A DNA stretch of 64,000 bases, taken from Theodoxus fluviatilis. Taxonomy: Eukaryota; Mollusca; Gastropoda; Cycloneritida; Neritidae. Made by a program: the position numbers and the translations under genes. The stretch lies in contig JAWQFJ010028907.1 in NCBI GenBank assembly GCA_034096865.1, positions 31,001 to 95,000 of the forward strand, written 5' to 3'. The notes beneath the pieces are model-generated. The model worked only from the letters and a program-made list of their open reading frames with translations. It ran no database searches and was not told the origin of the DNA. Below, piece by piece: positions 40,607 through 54,374 of the stretch. Each line of letters starts with the position of its first letter. The first letter of the stretch is position 1.

Positions 40607-41048
40607 CCCCTGTGGGTTGGGGGTAAGAATTGACCCACCGCGTCTCCCTACGCGATTCGTAAGAGGCGAATAACTAGGGACACCCTGACTTGATTTGCGT
40701 TTACTCTAAACTGTTCTAGTGATTTTTGTGCTTGGTGGCCTTACATAGCCTACACGGCTACAGGGGCTGATAGGCTACGGCCTACACCATCCATCCATCC
40801 ATCCATCCATCTCCCTATGGGTTGGGGGTTAAAAGAATAGACCCACCGTGTCTCTCTACACGATTCGTAAAAGGAAAATAGCTAGGGAGATTGTGACTGG
40901 ATTTGCGCTTACTCTAAACTGTTCTTGTAATGATCGTGCTTAATGGCCTTACGTAGCCTTCAAAGGCTGATAGGTCGTACAACGCCACCCATCCATCCAT
41001 ATATCGTAATATCCATCCATCCATCCACCCACCCATCCACCCACCCAT

Positions 41049-41091
<43 letters not shown>

Positions 41092-41150
41092 CCCATCCAG
41101 CCAGCCAGCCAGCCAGCCAGTCAGCCAGTCAGCCAGCCAGCCAGCCATCG
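40607..41150 (+). mobile_element. CCAT-tailed interspersed repeat, two tandem copies, tail expanded to CCAT/CCAG
   Basis: The first copy at 40607-40805 (CCCCCTGTGGGTTGGGGGTA to CCATCCATCC) is directly followed by a second from 40811, whose tail has expanded into CCAT/CCACCCAT/CCAG units (40986-41147). Confidence 0.8.
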
Positions 41151-41206
41151 TCAGCCACGAAAATCGAGTCGACTTAGGGTTCGGCATTCGTCCACTTCAA
41201 CTGCTG

Positions 41207-42080
41207 ACAGACAGAGACCTGTAAGCGAGAGTAAGAGGACAGAGACCTGTATGCGAGAGTGAGAGGACAGAGACCTGTATGCGAGAGTGAGAGGACAGAG
41301 ACCTGTAAGCGAGAGTGAGAGGACAGAGACCTGTAAGCGAGAGTAAGAGGACAGAGACCTGTAAGCGAGAGTGAGAGGACAGAGACCTGTAAGCGAGAGT
41401 GAGAGGACAGAGACCTGTATGCGAGAGTAAGAGGACAGAGACCTGTAAGCGAGAGTGAGAGGACAGAGACCTGTAAGCGAGAGTGAGAGGACAGAGACCT
41501 GTAAGCGAGAGTGAGAGGACAGAGACCTGTAAGCGAGAGTAAGAGGACAGAGACCTGTAAGCGAGAGTGAGAGGACAGAGACCTGTAAGCGAGAGTGAGA
41601 GGACAGAGACCTGTAAGCGAGAGTGAGAGGACAGAGACCTGTAAGCGAGAGTGAGAGGACAGAGACCTGTAAGCGAGAGTGAGAGGACAGAGACCTGTAA
41701 GCGAGAGTGAGAGGACAGAGACCTGTAAGCGAGAGTGAGAGGACAGAGACCTGTAAGCGAGAGTGAGAGGACAGAGACCTGTAAGCGAGAGTGAGAGGAC
41801 AGAGACCTGTAAGCGAGAGTGAGAGGACAGAGACCTGTAAGCGAGAGTAAGAGGACAGAGACCTGTAAGCGAGAGTGAGAGGACAGAGACCTGTAAGCGA
41901 GAGTGAGAGGACAGAGACCTGTAAGCGAGAGTGAGAGGACAGAGACCTGTAAGCGAGAGTGAGAGGACAGAGACCTGTAAGCGAGAGTGAGAGGACAGAG
42001 ACCTGTAAGCGAGAGTGAGAGGACAGAGACCTGTAAGCGAGAGTGAGAGGACAGAGACCTGTAAGCGAGAGTAAGAGGAC
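41207..42080. repeat. 28-bp minisatellite, about 31 copies
   Basis: The unit is GACAGAGACCTGTAAGCGAG plus AGTGAGAG, with A/T and G/A variants concentrated at the left. Since 28 is not a multiple of 3, the minus-strand frames cycle with an 84-nt, 28-residue period and never meet a stop. Confidence 0.97.
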
Positions 42081-42576
42081 GATCACGAGTGGGGAAGTGG
42101 TAGGAGATGCAAAAGACAGGTGTTGAGCACCAAACATTAATTAAGCGAAATGCTCCGTAGCCGCGTGCGACATATCTCCGTTTCACTGTCAAGATAGGCC
42201 TATGTGGAGAACAGAAGAAGGAGAAAGGAAACAAGAAAAAAGAAGAGGTGGGGGATAATGGGTGGGTGGGATGGAATGTACGTACACGAACTCGACTTTT
42301 TCCATCGTGCTATGGGCAGATTACCAAACACTGGTGCGTGTGAGTGTGCGTGTGTGCGTGCACGCGCGCTCGCGCGTATACGATACCATGAAGGGATCAG
42401 GAAGGGAACGAAGACATACGGCTAGCTAAGTAGTTTCAAAGCCAAGGAAATCCTGGAATCGAAATTCGCCAAAAGGTGGCTGGCTTCTTTGACAGTAAAG
42501 GATGGGTCAGAATCAATTAAGTCTCACGTGGTAAGGTAGGCGCATGCCTGGGCTGGACAGAATATTATGATTTTAA

Positions 42577-42636
42577 CGCATTCACACGCACGCACGCACG
42601 CACACACACTCACTCACACACGCACGCACGCACGCA

Positions 42637-42689
<53 letters not shown>

Positions 42690-42695
42690 ACACGT
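42577..42695. repeat. CACG/CA microsatellite
   Basis: ACGC and CA repeat units preceding the LINE fragment. Confidence 0.9.
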
Positions 42696-42739
42696 ACATG
42701 CACACGCTCCCATCTCAGTGAGCGTAAGTAGTGTGTGAA

Positions 42740-43895
42740 GGTTGGACCGTCCACATCATCCCGTCACCATCAGGAATGGTGTCCCTCAGAGGTCAGTCCT
42801 TGGACATTTACTGTTCTCCATCGTCATGCTTCCACTTGGTGATATTCTGCGGAAGCATGGCCCTTCCTACCATCTCTTTGCTGATGACGACCAACTACAC
42901 ATCTCTGCTGAACCTGCAAACGTGTTAACAGAACTAGGGGAGCTCAAATCATGCATTGATGTAATCAGGCAGTGAATGAGAACAAACGCTCGAATCATGC
43001 ATTGATGTGATCAGGCAGTGAATGAGAACAAACGCTCGAATCATGCATTGATGTGATCAGGCAGTGAATGAGAACAAACGCTCGAATCATGCATTGGTGT
43101 GATCAGGCAGTGAATGAGATCAAACTTACTCCAGCTGAACGACGACAAGAAAAATGTTCTATTCGCTGGATCCACTACCATTGTTGCGAGGTTGAAGTCA
43201 GTTTGAATGTATGAGTTAGCGCCACGTCTGTGCCAACGAAATGTGGGGGTGGTTTTCGACAGACTTATTGACCTTAGTGGCAACATCGCGGCAGTGTACG
43301 TGCAGATCCTGTTATTACCTTCTTTACTCATCAACAAGATTCGTCGATTCCTAGGTGAAGATGCTCTGAAAAGAATAGTTCATGGACTCGTCATTTCTCG
43401 TCTTGACTACTGCAACTCCCTTCTCTATGGGCCACCAGCAAAGTCAGCTGATTGCCTTCAGAGAGTGCAACTCTCTGCTGCTAGATTTCTCAAGAAGGTA
43501 CCGCGAAGGCAGCATATCACTCCAGTCCTGCAGGATCTACACTGGTTGCGGCTGGAAAAAGGATTCAGCTTAAGATGTGCACCTTCTCACACAGATGCTT
43601 ATGGGACAAGGCCTCAATGCCAAGCTATCTCTGTGACCTCTTGAGAGGGCACAATCCACAGCGCTGCCTCCGATCGTCCAAAAAGGAGCTCCTTGCCTGC
43701 CCTCCGAGCAGGTGCAGGACCGTGGGAGACAGGGCGTTTTAGAGCTCAGCACCGAGACTGCGGAATGGTCTTCCACTTGACATCCGACAGTCAGACTCTC
43801 TCTGTGCATTCAAGAAGAAACTGAAAACTTTTCTCTTCTCTCGGTGACACTGCAGGGCCTTATTTGAGCAGTGTTATGAAATTGGCGCTATAAAA
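42740..43895 (+). mobile_element. LINE reverse transcriptase relic (CR1/L2-like)
   Basis: GVPQRSVLGHLLFSI and HLFADDDQLHISAEP are RT blocks 4 and 5 (the FADD box), followed in other frames by FLGEDALKRIVHGLVISRLD, YCNSLLYG, VQLSAARFLKKVPR and HITPVLQDLHWL. Several frameshifts mark it dead. A 59-bp segment (ATCATGCATTGATG onward) is repeated about four times at 42949-43120. The 3' end resembles LINE ends (GGCGCTATAAAAAATATC). Confidence 0.85.
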
Positions 43896-43899
43896 AATA

Positions 43900-43910
43900 T
43901 CAAAAAACAC

Positions 43911-43945
<35 letters not shown>

Positions 43946-44340
43946 TGCATGCCTGCACGCACTAAATGCACGCACGTGCACGCATGTCCTTGAACGCACT
44001 GTAGCACATTTCAAAAGCACATGCACAGCCCAATTGCATAGTCTCTGCAGGGTCTGCTCTGATAGCTCGGCAATAGACGATGGTGACGTCGACCTATGTC
44101 GGTGTTTGGGGAAAGGAGTGCAATGGTACCTAATTAGATGGTGTAGAGTTTACAGCATGCGGTTGTTTTCCATATTGTCAGAAGCCTCCGAATGCAAATG
44201 GATTATGTTGTCGAGATGCCTCAAGTATAAAATAATTTGTGCGGATTTTTTAATCAAGTAATTTAAGTACATATACAACAGAACAATGCAGATATAATTT
44301 TACAAACGTTGCCGTTTCCCCTAAAAATGTAATAAAAAAG
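43900..44340. other. CA/CG tract and unique sequence
   Basis: A short (CA)n with CG units at 43907-43945, then unrecognised unique sequence up to the TGTC array. Confidence 0.5.
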
Positions 44341-44351
44341 ATGAATAAAAA

Positions 44352-46045
<1,694 letters not shown>

Positions 46046-46915
46046 GTCCTGGGGGTGGGGGGAGGAGGAGGAGGCTGAGGAGGAGGGAGGCAGGAGGAGT
46101 GAGGAGGAAGGAGGAGGAGGAGGAGAGGGGGGAGGAGGAAGGAGGAAGGAGGAAGGAGGTAGGAGGAGGAAGGAGGAAGGAGGCAGGAGGAGGTTAGGAG
46201 GAGGAGGAGGAGGAGGAGGAGGAGGGAGGAGGAGGAGGAGGCGGAGGAGGAGGAGAGAGGAGGAGGAATAGGAGGAAGGATATGAAGGCGGAAGACTAGG
46301 AGGAAGAAAGCAAAAGATGAGGAGGAGGGAGAAGGAAGGGGAGGAGGGGGAAGGAGGAGGCGAGAGAGGAGAAGGGGGAGAAGAAAAGGTGGTGGGAGAG
46401 GGAGGAGGTAGGAGAGGAGTAGGCAAGGAGGAGGGAGGAAGGAGGGAGGATGGAGGAGGAAGAGGAGGGGAGTGAGGAGGAGGAGGAGGAGGAAGGATGG
46501 AGGGAGGCGGAAGGAGGTAGGAGGCGGAGCAGGAGGAGGTAGGAGGAGGTATGGAGTGGAGGAGGAGGAGGAGGAGGACTGAGAGGAGGAGGAGGAGGAG
46601 GAGGAGAGGAGAGGAGGCAAGGATGAGGGAGGAGAAGGAGGAGTGAGGAGGGAAGGAGGAGAGAGGAGGATTACGGCGGAAGGAGAGATAGGGAGGAAGA
46701 AGAGGAGGAAGAATAGGAGGAGAAAGAAAAAAGGAGCGGAGGAGATGAGAGAAGGGAGGTGGAGGAAGGGGGAGGAGGTAGGAGGGACAAAGAAAGGGGG
46801 AAAGAAGAAAGTGGTGGAGAGGTGAGGGAGATGAGGAGGTAGGAAGGTGAGGAGGAGGAGGAGGAGGAGGAGGAGGAGGAGGAGGAGGAGGAGGAGGAGG
46901 AGGAGGAGGAGGAGA
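46046..46915. repeat. 870-bp polypurine (GGA/GGAA)n tract
   Basis: The plus strand is almost entirely purine, built from GGAGGA and GGAAGG units with only scattered pyrimidines, and joins the TGTC array directly. Confidence 0.97.
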
Positions 46916-48619
46916 CAAGGTGGTTGTGAAGTGGTGACAGTGGTGAATGTACAAGGGAGTACGACGGTGACTTGATTTCATTTTTCTAGCTTCCTGTTGT
47001 TTTTCTTCTATTTCATATTTGCGAGAGGATACTCCTGGATAGCATCACTTATTTTGTCGAGACGAGGGCAAAGTCGGGTTGCTCCATCCCATCAGTAAAC
47101 GTGGTGCAGTGCAGACGTCCTAATAGATGGCACTTCCTGTTTCCTGGTGCCGTGCCCAAATTCGACTCCGTCCATCACCGGCCTCAATTAATTCTTTAGT
47201 GATTCTCCGCCTAATTGCCTCCTGGGTACCTAAGTATAGCCATCTCCTGCCTCCTTGCTGCAACATCCGTATATTCAGAGACAGATCAAGTTTTTCATTT
47301 CCCTACCTCCTCATCCACTCAACCCCACCCATCCACCTTGCCTCCCTTTCCTTTTCAACGATTACATTACCGTGATGAGGTATAAGCACAAATCTATATC
47401 GGGCGCAGCACACGCAGGTGACTGGTACGGAGCAAGTGAGGAATGCCGAAGACGAGGCGCGTGCGTGTTGCTGACATCTTGCATTCCATATCAAAATTCT
47501 GCTCCACCTCGGATGTCCAAAGACCATTAAGCATCTGCCCTGGAATTAAATTTTGCCTCTGAATGTCCCAAGACCATGAGGCAACTGCTCTGGAATTGAA
47601 ATGTGCCTCTGTATTCAGTCTAACTCGACGCTATGAAAAGTTTCCTCTTTTTCTGGTATTTCCTTTGTGTTGACATCTGAGAATTTTGGTAGACCAAGAG
47701 TTCATTTGGGTTGCGTTGTTTTGATAAAGGAGCCGAATACTCACACAAGAACGAGAAATTGCTAATCTTTGGATAGTTTGTTTGAGTCACAGACATCGTT
47801 AGAAACAAGAAAGGAATGATATCAAAAATGCGAAAGGGTAGTCTCTTGGTTATGCAAGTGAAAACGTGTCCTGAAATTAAATGGTAGGCGATAAAACTTC
47901 GTCGTCAGTTTATGCGTACATGATAACTGGATTAATCGATTACTGTTCACTACTGAGTAAAATCCAAAGCAAATTCAGCCATTACAATTCTTGTTTATTT
48001 TTCATTATTCCGCTGAGCACAGGCTAGTCGAAAGGTATTTACAAATCTCGTAAACCATCCTGGATCAAAATGAGGAAGTAAAAACCAAATTCTTCCGAAA
48101 TTGATACAGGAAGAGCTATTCACACAGTGAACGTGGTTTGGCATCTGTGAAGTTGATGAACCAGATTCAGTCGAAAAATTGCAACGGAGAGAGGGGCCAT
48201 CAAATGAAAGATAGATGGCCAGACAGCGAGCTGGCTTCAGCTTCCTTCCCAGCAGCCCATGTGACGCACTGGCCACTGATGCGAGTATTGACTGGAGTTG
48301 CAGACGCCCTCATTAGTGAGGAGAAGGCTTTCTCGTTTGGAGTTCCCCTGGGTTAGATGATACCGTGGCACACTTAAAGGCCCCGTGACAGTTGGATTCC
48401 CTGTCGTTTAAGATCCATGTTTGGCCCCATTCAAATCCAATGCCCATAATAGTGTGTCCTTCCTCCTGTAACTATCTCACTTCACCCCTCCGTCCAACCT
48501 TTTGCTTACAATCGCCCTGCCTAATGCACTGACTGTCACTGTTCGGTCTCCAAAGTCACAGAGGATCCTGCACATTAGACCTCCTAGGGAAGACCATTAC
48601 TGTCGCTGAATGAGTCGAA
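46916..48619. other. Intergenic, nothing recognised
   Basis: No exon or TE boundary recognised; one short duplication of the TGTCC(A)AGACCAT...CTGGAATTAAA type near 47514-47600. Confidence 0.35.
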
Positions 48620-48877
48620 GTCGGCAAGATTTCCGGACACTGTACCCCAGTTTTGAAATCTCGGCCTTACAGTCACGTGACTCGCACGCTCGGGGAGTTA
48701 TGCCAAGATCCGGCCGCGTTAATGTATCTGCGTTTTGTGACAAACGTCTTGCTCGGCACCTTAACGGTCCGCGTGATTCGGGTGTAATCTTAAGCTAAAC
48801 GACGTTTATAAATGTTCGTTCTCGCGAGAAATGCCGAGATTTGAAACTGGGGTACAGTGTCCGGAAATGTTGCCGAC
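48620..48877. mobile_element. 258-bp element with about 45-bp terminal inverted repeats
   Basis: GTCGGCAAGATTTCCGGACA at 48620 onward, continuing CTGTACCCCAGTTTTGAAAT, is mirrored with few mismatches at 48833-48877. No coding sequence. The structure fits a MITE or fold-back element; I could not find a convincing target duplication. Confidence 0.75.
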
Positions 48878-49481
48878 AACGACCATTTCAGCATTACTGT
48901 CTTCCTGCCTGCCATCAAAGACGACTACGGTGGCAACGATCCCTCTCTGAAAAAACCCCTCATGTCGCAGATTCATACTCAAAATTTCAAACAGAAGAAT
49001 GCAGATAAAGATTATTATAAAAAAAGAAAAGCTAGCCCAAAATTCATGCGAAAGTCCCGTCGATTTATTTGTTCTTTAGGTAAAGGCTGGCCAATCGAGC
49101 ATCCGCAGCGAATTTGTCATTCTTCCAACCCTTTGTGCCGCCCCTACTATTCCTACTTTTCACATTGTCTTCTTCCTTCCCACCTTTGCTACTGCTGCCA
49201 CTAATGCTCTAACTTCTAGTCCTCCAACAGCTCAAATACGTCATCTTTTCTTCCTGCTGCTGCTGCCGCTGCTTTTCCTCCTCTCGCTCCACTTTCTGCC
49301 GATCCTGACATTCTTCCTCTTGTCTTCACTCCTACTCTTGCTCCCCTTGCTTTTTTCCGCTTCCTGCTGCTTCTCTTGCTACTTGTCCCTCTTTTGCTGC
49401 TCCAGGGCCTGCTCCCCTTCCTGTTCAGTATTCTGCTTCCCTGCTCTTCTTCTTGCTTATTTTTTTGCTCCTTCTGCTTCT

Positions 49482-50075
49482 GGTGGTGGAGGTGGCAGTG
49501 ATGGTGGTAGTGATGGTGGTGGCAGTGATGGTAGTGGCAGTGATGGTGGGAGCAGTGATGGTGGTGGCAGTGATGGTAGTGGCAGTGATGGTGGTGGCAG
49601 TGGTGATGGTGGCAGTGATGGTGGTGGCAGTGATGGTAGTGGCAGTGGTGATGGGTAGTAATGGTGGTGGCAGTAGGTGGTGGCAGTGATGGTGGTGGCA
49701 GTGATGGTGGTGGCAGTGATGGGGGTGGCAGTGATGGTGGTGGCAGTGATGGTGGTGGCAGTGGTGGTGACAGTTGTGATGGCAGTGATGGTGGTGGCAG
49801 TGGTGATGGCAGTGATGGTGGTGGCAGTGGAAGTAGTGGTGGTAGCAGTGGTAGTGGTAGTGATGGTGGTGGCAGTTGTGGTGGTAGCAGTGGTGGTGAC
49901 AGTTGTGATGGCGGTGATGGTGGTGGCAGTGGTGATGGCAGAGATGGTGGTGGCAGTGATGGCAGTGGAAGTAGTGGTGGTAGCAGTGGTAGTGGTAGTG
50001 ATGGTGATGGCAGTGATGGTGGTGGCAGTTGTGGTGGTAGCAGTGGTGGTGGTACTGCTGCTCCGGTTGCTGCTT
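49482..50075. repeat. GGTGGCAGTGAT-type minisatellite
   Basis: Irregular 12-bp-like units of GGTGGCAGTGAT and GGTAGT. The plus frame reads Gly-Ser-Asp-Gly. A TGC/CTT-rich pyrimidine stretch precedes it (49230-49480). No flanking gene structure supports a real protein. Confidence 0.92.
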
Positions 50076-50079
50076 CTTC

Positions 50080-51040
50080 TTAACTGTGTGATGTTGTGTG
50101 TGGCAGAGTGGATGGCGAGTTTGACATGGAGTCGCTTGCGGCTAGTGGGTGCGACGTTCGAAGCTGCGCGGTTCCACAGACGTGTCCTTGAGCAAGAAGC
50201 TTAACTCACATTGCTTCTCGCCATCCAGGAGTAAATCAGGGTACCCGTAAGAGCAGCGATGGCACCCTGTAGTGTGATTAACCCTTGTATGAAGCCGTGA
50301 GCCAGCTTTAGCTGGAATACTCTCGATGGCGTGGAGTTGGTGCTGGTACGTATGCGCGTTTATCTGTCTGTCCCTGTATTTGTCGTCAGGTGCCAGTGAA
50401 GGATTGACCAAGCGGCCCAGTGCTCAGGAGGTAAACTGTTCAGTCGTTTGAGACCCGGATACGGATGATAAGCCGATATACAAAGCCATACCTTTACCTG
50501 TAAGTCATTTTTGTAACACATCCTACCTTTCCATTTAATCATTTCTTGTTAAAAGCATCTTCAAGGATGTCACCAACTTGAAATACACCCCCCCCCCCCC
50601 CCCCCCCCCCCCAATGTTAATTAGAAAGCCTTGTTAAGCAGTTTACAGCTGTCTTTCACTTTTGACTCAGTATCCAGCAAATGACTCCCTTTCTTTGTCT
50701 TTCATCCCATACTCTTCAGGAAAAGACGCCAAGACATAGGATTGACACTTTCCTCACAAGGACTTATATAATGTCTGACGTCGAGCTACATCTGGCATCT
50801 GAACCTTGTAATTAGCGAACGGAAAGTGGCTCAATTTCCTAGTCAAACACGATCTAGTCCATTTTGGATCTATTTTGCTACCAGCACTTTTAAAAGGTCA
50901 GACTTTCGACATAACTTTTCTCGTAGTTTGAGAATTACGGTTGTCGACTAAAAACTGTGTTCAAGACATGGATCAGCTATCAATAACACAAACAAAACAT
51001 ATTGTGAATTGAACGGTTTCTTTTCTTTTCTATTCCTTTC
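50080..51040. other. Intergenic with a poly-C run
   Basis: A homopolymer run of about 25 C at 50588-50612; no gene recognised. Confidence 0.5.
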
Positions 51041-51044
51041 GGCT

Positions 51045-51834
51045 GATTAGAATGTCGTGAATAGCGCAATGGCTTAGAATGTCGTGAATAGCGCAATGGC
51101 TTAGAATGTCGTGAATAGCGCAATGGCTTAGAATGTCGTGAATAGCGCAATGGCTTAGAATGTCGTGAATAGCGCAATGGCTTAGAATGTCGTGAATAGC
51201 GCAATGGCTTAGAATGTCGTGAATAGCGCAATGGCTTAGAATGTCGTGAATAGCGCAATGGCTTAGAATGTCGTGAATAGCGCAATGGCTTAGAATGTCG
51301 TGAATAGCGCAATGGCTTAGAATGTCGTGAATAGCGCAATGGCTTAGAATGTCGTGAATAGCGCAATGGCTTAGCATGTCGTGAATAGCGCAATGGCTTA
51401 GAATGTCGTGAATAGCGCAATGGCTTAGAATGTCGTGAATAGCGCAATGGCTTAGAATGTCGTGAATAGCGCAATGGCTTAGAATGTCGTGAATAGCGCA
51501 ATGGCTTAGAATGTCGTGAATAGCGCAATGGCTTAGAATGTCGTGAATAGCGCAATGGCTTAGAATGTCGTGAATAGCGCAATGGCTTAGAATGTCGTGA
51601 ATAGCGCAATGGCTTAGAATGTCGTGAATAGCGCAATGGCTTAGAATGTCGTGAATAGCGCAATGGCTTAGAATGTCGTGAATAGCGCAATGGCTTAGAA
51701 TGTCGTGAATAGCGCAATGGCTTAGAATGCCGTGAATAGCGCAATGGCTTAGAATGTCGTGAATAGCGCAATGGCTGATTAGAATGTCGTGAATAGCGCA
51801 ATGGCTTAGAATGTCGTGAATAGCGCAATGGCCT
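51045..51834. repeat. 27-bp minisatellite, about 29 near-identical copies
   Basis: The unit is CTTAGAATGTCGTGAATAGC plus GCAATGG. Only isolated changes occur (CATG near 51374, GCCG near 51729, CTGATTAG at both edges). Because 27 is a multiple of 3, the minus strand gives a 9-residue repeat in every frame, an artefact. Confidence 0.97.
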
Positions 51835-52119
51835 AGAGACTCCAATCCAGACTCATAAATCGAGTTCCAGGAAACAAACCCCTAGGAAAAACTTTATGTG
51901 TGGCTACAACTCATTCAATGAACAGCTTTCTTCTTTTTCTTTTTTCCTTCTCCTTCTTCTTTTCTTTTCTTTTTTCCCTTCTCCTGCTTTCAGGAGCTTT
52001 TCTTAATTGTATGAGCCTCTACGGGATTCTGAAATTTTTTTATTCAGCACAATATCTTACAACACAAGTCACAAAACAAGTAGCGCCAAGTGAAGAGGAA
52101 AAAAGCTTAAGACCAACAC

Positions 52120-52151
52120 ACACATACTCACACACACACACACACATACAC

Positions 52152-52185
<34 letters not shown>

Positions 52186-52205
52186 CTACACACACACACA
52201 CACAC

Positions 52206-52257
<52 letters not shown>

Positions 52258-52260
52258 ACC
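52120..52260. repeat. (CA)n microsatellite followed by C and A runs
   Basis: CA repeats, then runs of 9 C and 9 A (52266-52283), then a C-rich stretch to 52380. Confidence 0.95.
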
Positions 52261-52389
52261 ACAAACCCCCCCCCCAAAAAAAAAACAAAACACATCTCCC
52301 CACACACCCTTCATCTTCACCCTCCCCCATCCCACTGCCCCAACACCCATCAACCCCACTCCACCCCACCCCACCCACATGCACATTCT

Positions 52390-53490
52390 TCCGAACAAGA
52401 CATCTGCAAACCTCTGCAATAAATTTGCATATATGAACCAATGTCACAGTTTCCATTTTTACACAAGAATAATGACATCAGCATTTATAAATTCACTTCA
52501 TTTATCATTGAACTTTTCAATATTTTCTCTATTTTTTGCAGCAATATACTCAGGCTTAATTATACTGGATAGATAAAAAGTGAAATCAACAAAGTCTGGA
52601 AGCAAATCATTCAATCTCTGATGATAAATATGCATTTTTGCGAGCAAAATGATATGATTGATGTTAGCATTTTCATTTAATTTTCCAAAAAGTACATCAA
52701 GTTCTGTAAAAGTTACTTCTCTATCACATTTTTAAAAAATGACATCACTCAATTTTACCCACATGGATCTGCTGTATTTGCATCCATAAAAGAGATGTTC
52801 TATTGTTTCAACTTCAGTCTGACAAAAAGTGCATAGTTTAGTCTGAGTGAGCTTCATCTTATTGTGGGATGTGGGTAGCTGTCGAGCATGGCAGTAGATG
52901 TTGTAGCGTGGATGGGATATCGAGAGGACAAGTTGGGCCGGTGACTTTTCAAACTCCTTTATTCTTCTTCCTTACAAGGCAGCATACAACCCGACACAAA
53001 CCGTGTCCGTTCCCTCCCCTCTTCTCCTGCCGAATCCCTTACCCTTCCCTTCTCTCCCCGCTCCAACCCTTCTCTACTCTGGCTCCACCCCTCCGGTCTG
53101 AATGGCTGAGAGAGTCCCAGAACCTCTGACCAATTAGAGATTCCCTTAACTTTCACACTCCAACACACACAGGTGCCAACAGAGCCCCAGATGTTCTGAA
53201 CACCACTCCATTCTCCCTCTGATCTGACAGGGCTTGTTCCTTGTTCCCACAGGCACTATCGCTCCTTCTATAAACACTCTGCTCTGGCCAGCTGAAGGCA
53301 TCACCTTTAACCCGTGTATCTTCTTGGGGATTTCTTCCGAGATAGTTGTTGAGAGATTAAGGATGTCCCACATGCCCAGATGGTGGTGGGCGGAATGCAT
53401 CTCTACTCTTTGATGTTCCCATTTAAATTCCTTTACAAAGGGCTCCAACTTATTGCAACGCTACAAAACTACGGAATTCACAGTTCACCA
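52390..53490. other. Intergenic, nothing recognised
   Basis: No exon or repeat boundary recognised. Confidence 0.35.
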
Positions 53491-53491
53491 A

Positions 53492-53588
<97 letters not shown>
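53492..53588. repeat. (TA)n microsatellite
   Basis: About 95 bp of TA with one TT interruption near 53550. Confidence 0.97.
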
Positions 53589-53589
<1 letters not shown>

Positions 53590-53719
53590 TAGGGATACTG
53601 CAAGAAAGCAATCTACTAATAAAATCATGCAATCGATGGCTCTACAACCGGGAGGAGAAGCAGTTTCATTCTCACTACACGTGAAGGAGAAAGGCTGAAC
53701 GGCTAGCGCTGCCCGTACC

Positions 53720-53965
53720 CCACCACTTTAAAAAAACCGCTGGCGCTGAACCTCCAGGTTTTGGCACTATTTAAAAAAGATCGGGTTCGAACCCGCAACC
53801 TCTCGAGAAAAGAGGAGGGGAAAACACACATACACAAAACCACAAAAAACCAGGTCGGGTTTGAACCCACAACCTCTCGAAAAAAGAGAGAGAAAAAAGT
53901 TTCAGCGCACGCATGACCAAGAGTTCAATGCTCTACCAAATGTGCCATTGAAAACTGATATGGCT
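53720..53965 (-). mobile_element. tRNA-derived SINE with duplicated B-box
   Basis: On the minus strand TGGCACATTTGGTAGAGCAT (A-box side) is followed by CGAGAGGTTGTGGGTTCAAA-CCC (B-box), then a second CGAGAGGTTGCGGGTTCGAA-CCC about 80 bp on. The two B-boxes without a second head suggest a partial tandem copy. Confidence 0.6.
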
Positions 53966-54004
53966 GAGTGTTTTTAAAGCATCTATAACGTTCTTTTCCG
54001 TAAA

Positions 54005-54374
54005 CCACCGCAAGATTTTGAACATCTCATATAAAGACCATGTCACGAATGAGGAAATCAGCAACAGGGTCAGGAGAGCAATTGGACAGCACGAAGACCT
54101 GCTCTCAATCGTGAAAAGCAGAAAGCTGAAGTGGTACGGTCACGTGTCAAGAGGCAGTGGGCTGGCCAAGACCATCCTGCAAGGTACCGTACGCGTACCA
54201 GGTGGGAGAAGGAGAGGCAGGCAGAGAAAGAGGTGGGAATACTACATCAAAGAGTGGACAGGCTTGACCTTTGCTGACTCACAGCGAGCCACAGAGGATA
54301 GAGATCGATGGAGGAAGATTGTCCGAAAGTCATCAGTGGTGCCTCAACAACCCATCTCAGGGTTAAGAGACTGA
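54005..54374 (+). mobile_element. LINE C-terminal fragment
   Basis: The frame reads LNISYKDHVTNEEISNRVRR, LKWYGHVSRGSGLAKTILQG, GRQRKRWEYYIKEWTGLTF and RWRKIV. KWYGHV, the GxRRRGRQRKRW block and IKEWTGL are the standard tail of APE-class non-LTR retrotransposon ORF2 proteins abundant in invertebrates. It is 5'-truncated and ends in a stop after GLRD. Confidence 0.85.

Noticed and set aside
49320..50083. Gly-Ser-Asp-rich protein resembling a structural or silk protein
   Set aside because: Generated by the GGT/AGT repeat; no signal peptide, start context or splice sites support it.
51030..51845. 9-residue repeat proteins of about 270-280 residues
   Set aside because: A 27-bp array has no stop in two frames; no flanking gene structure.
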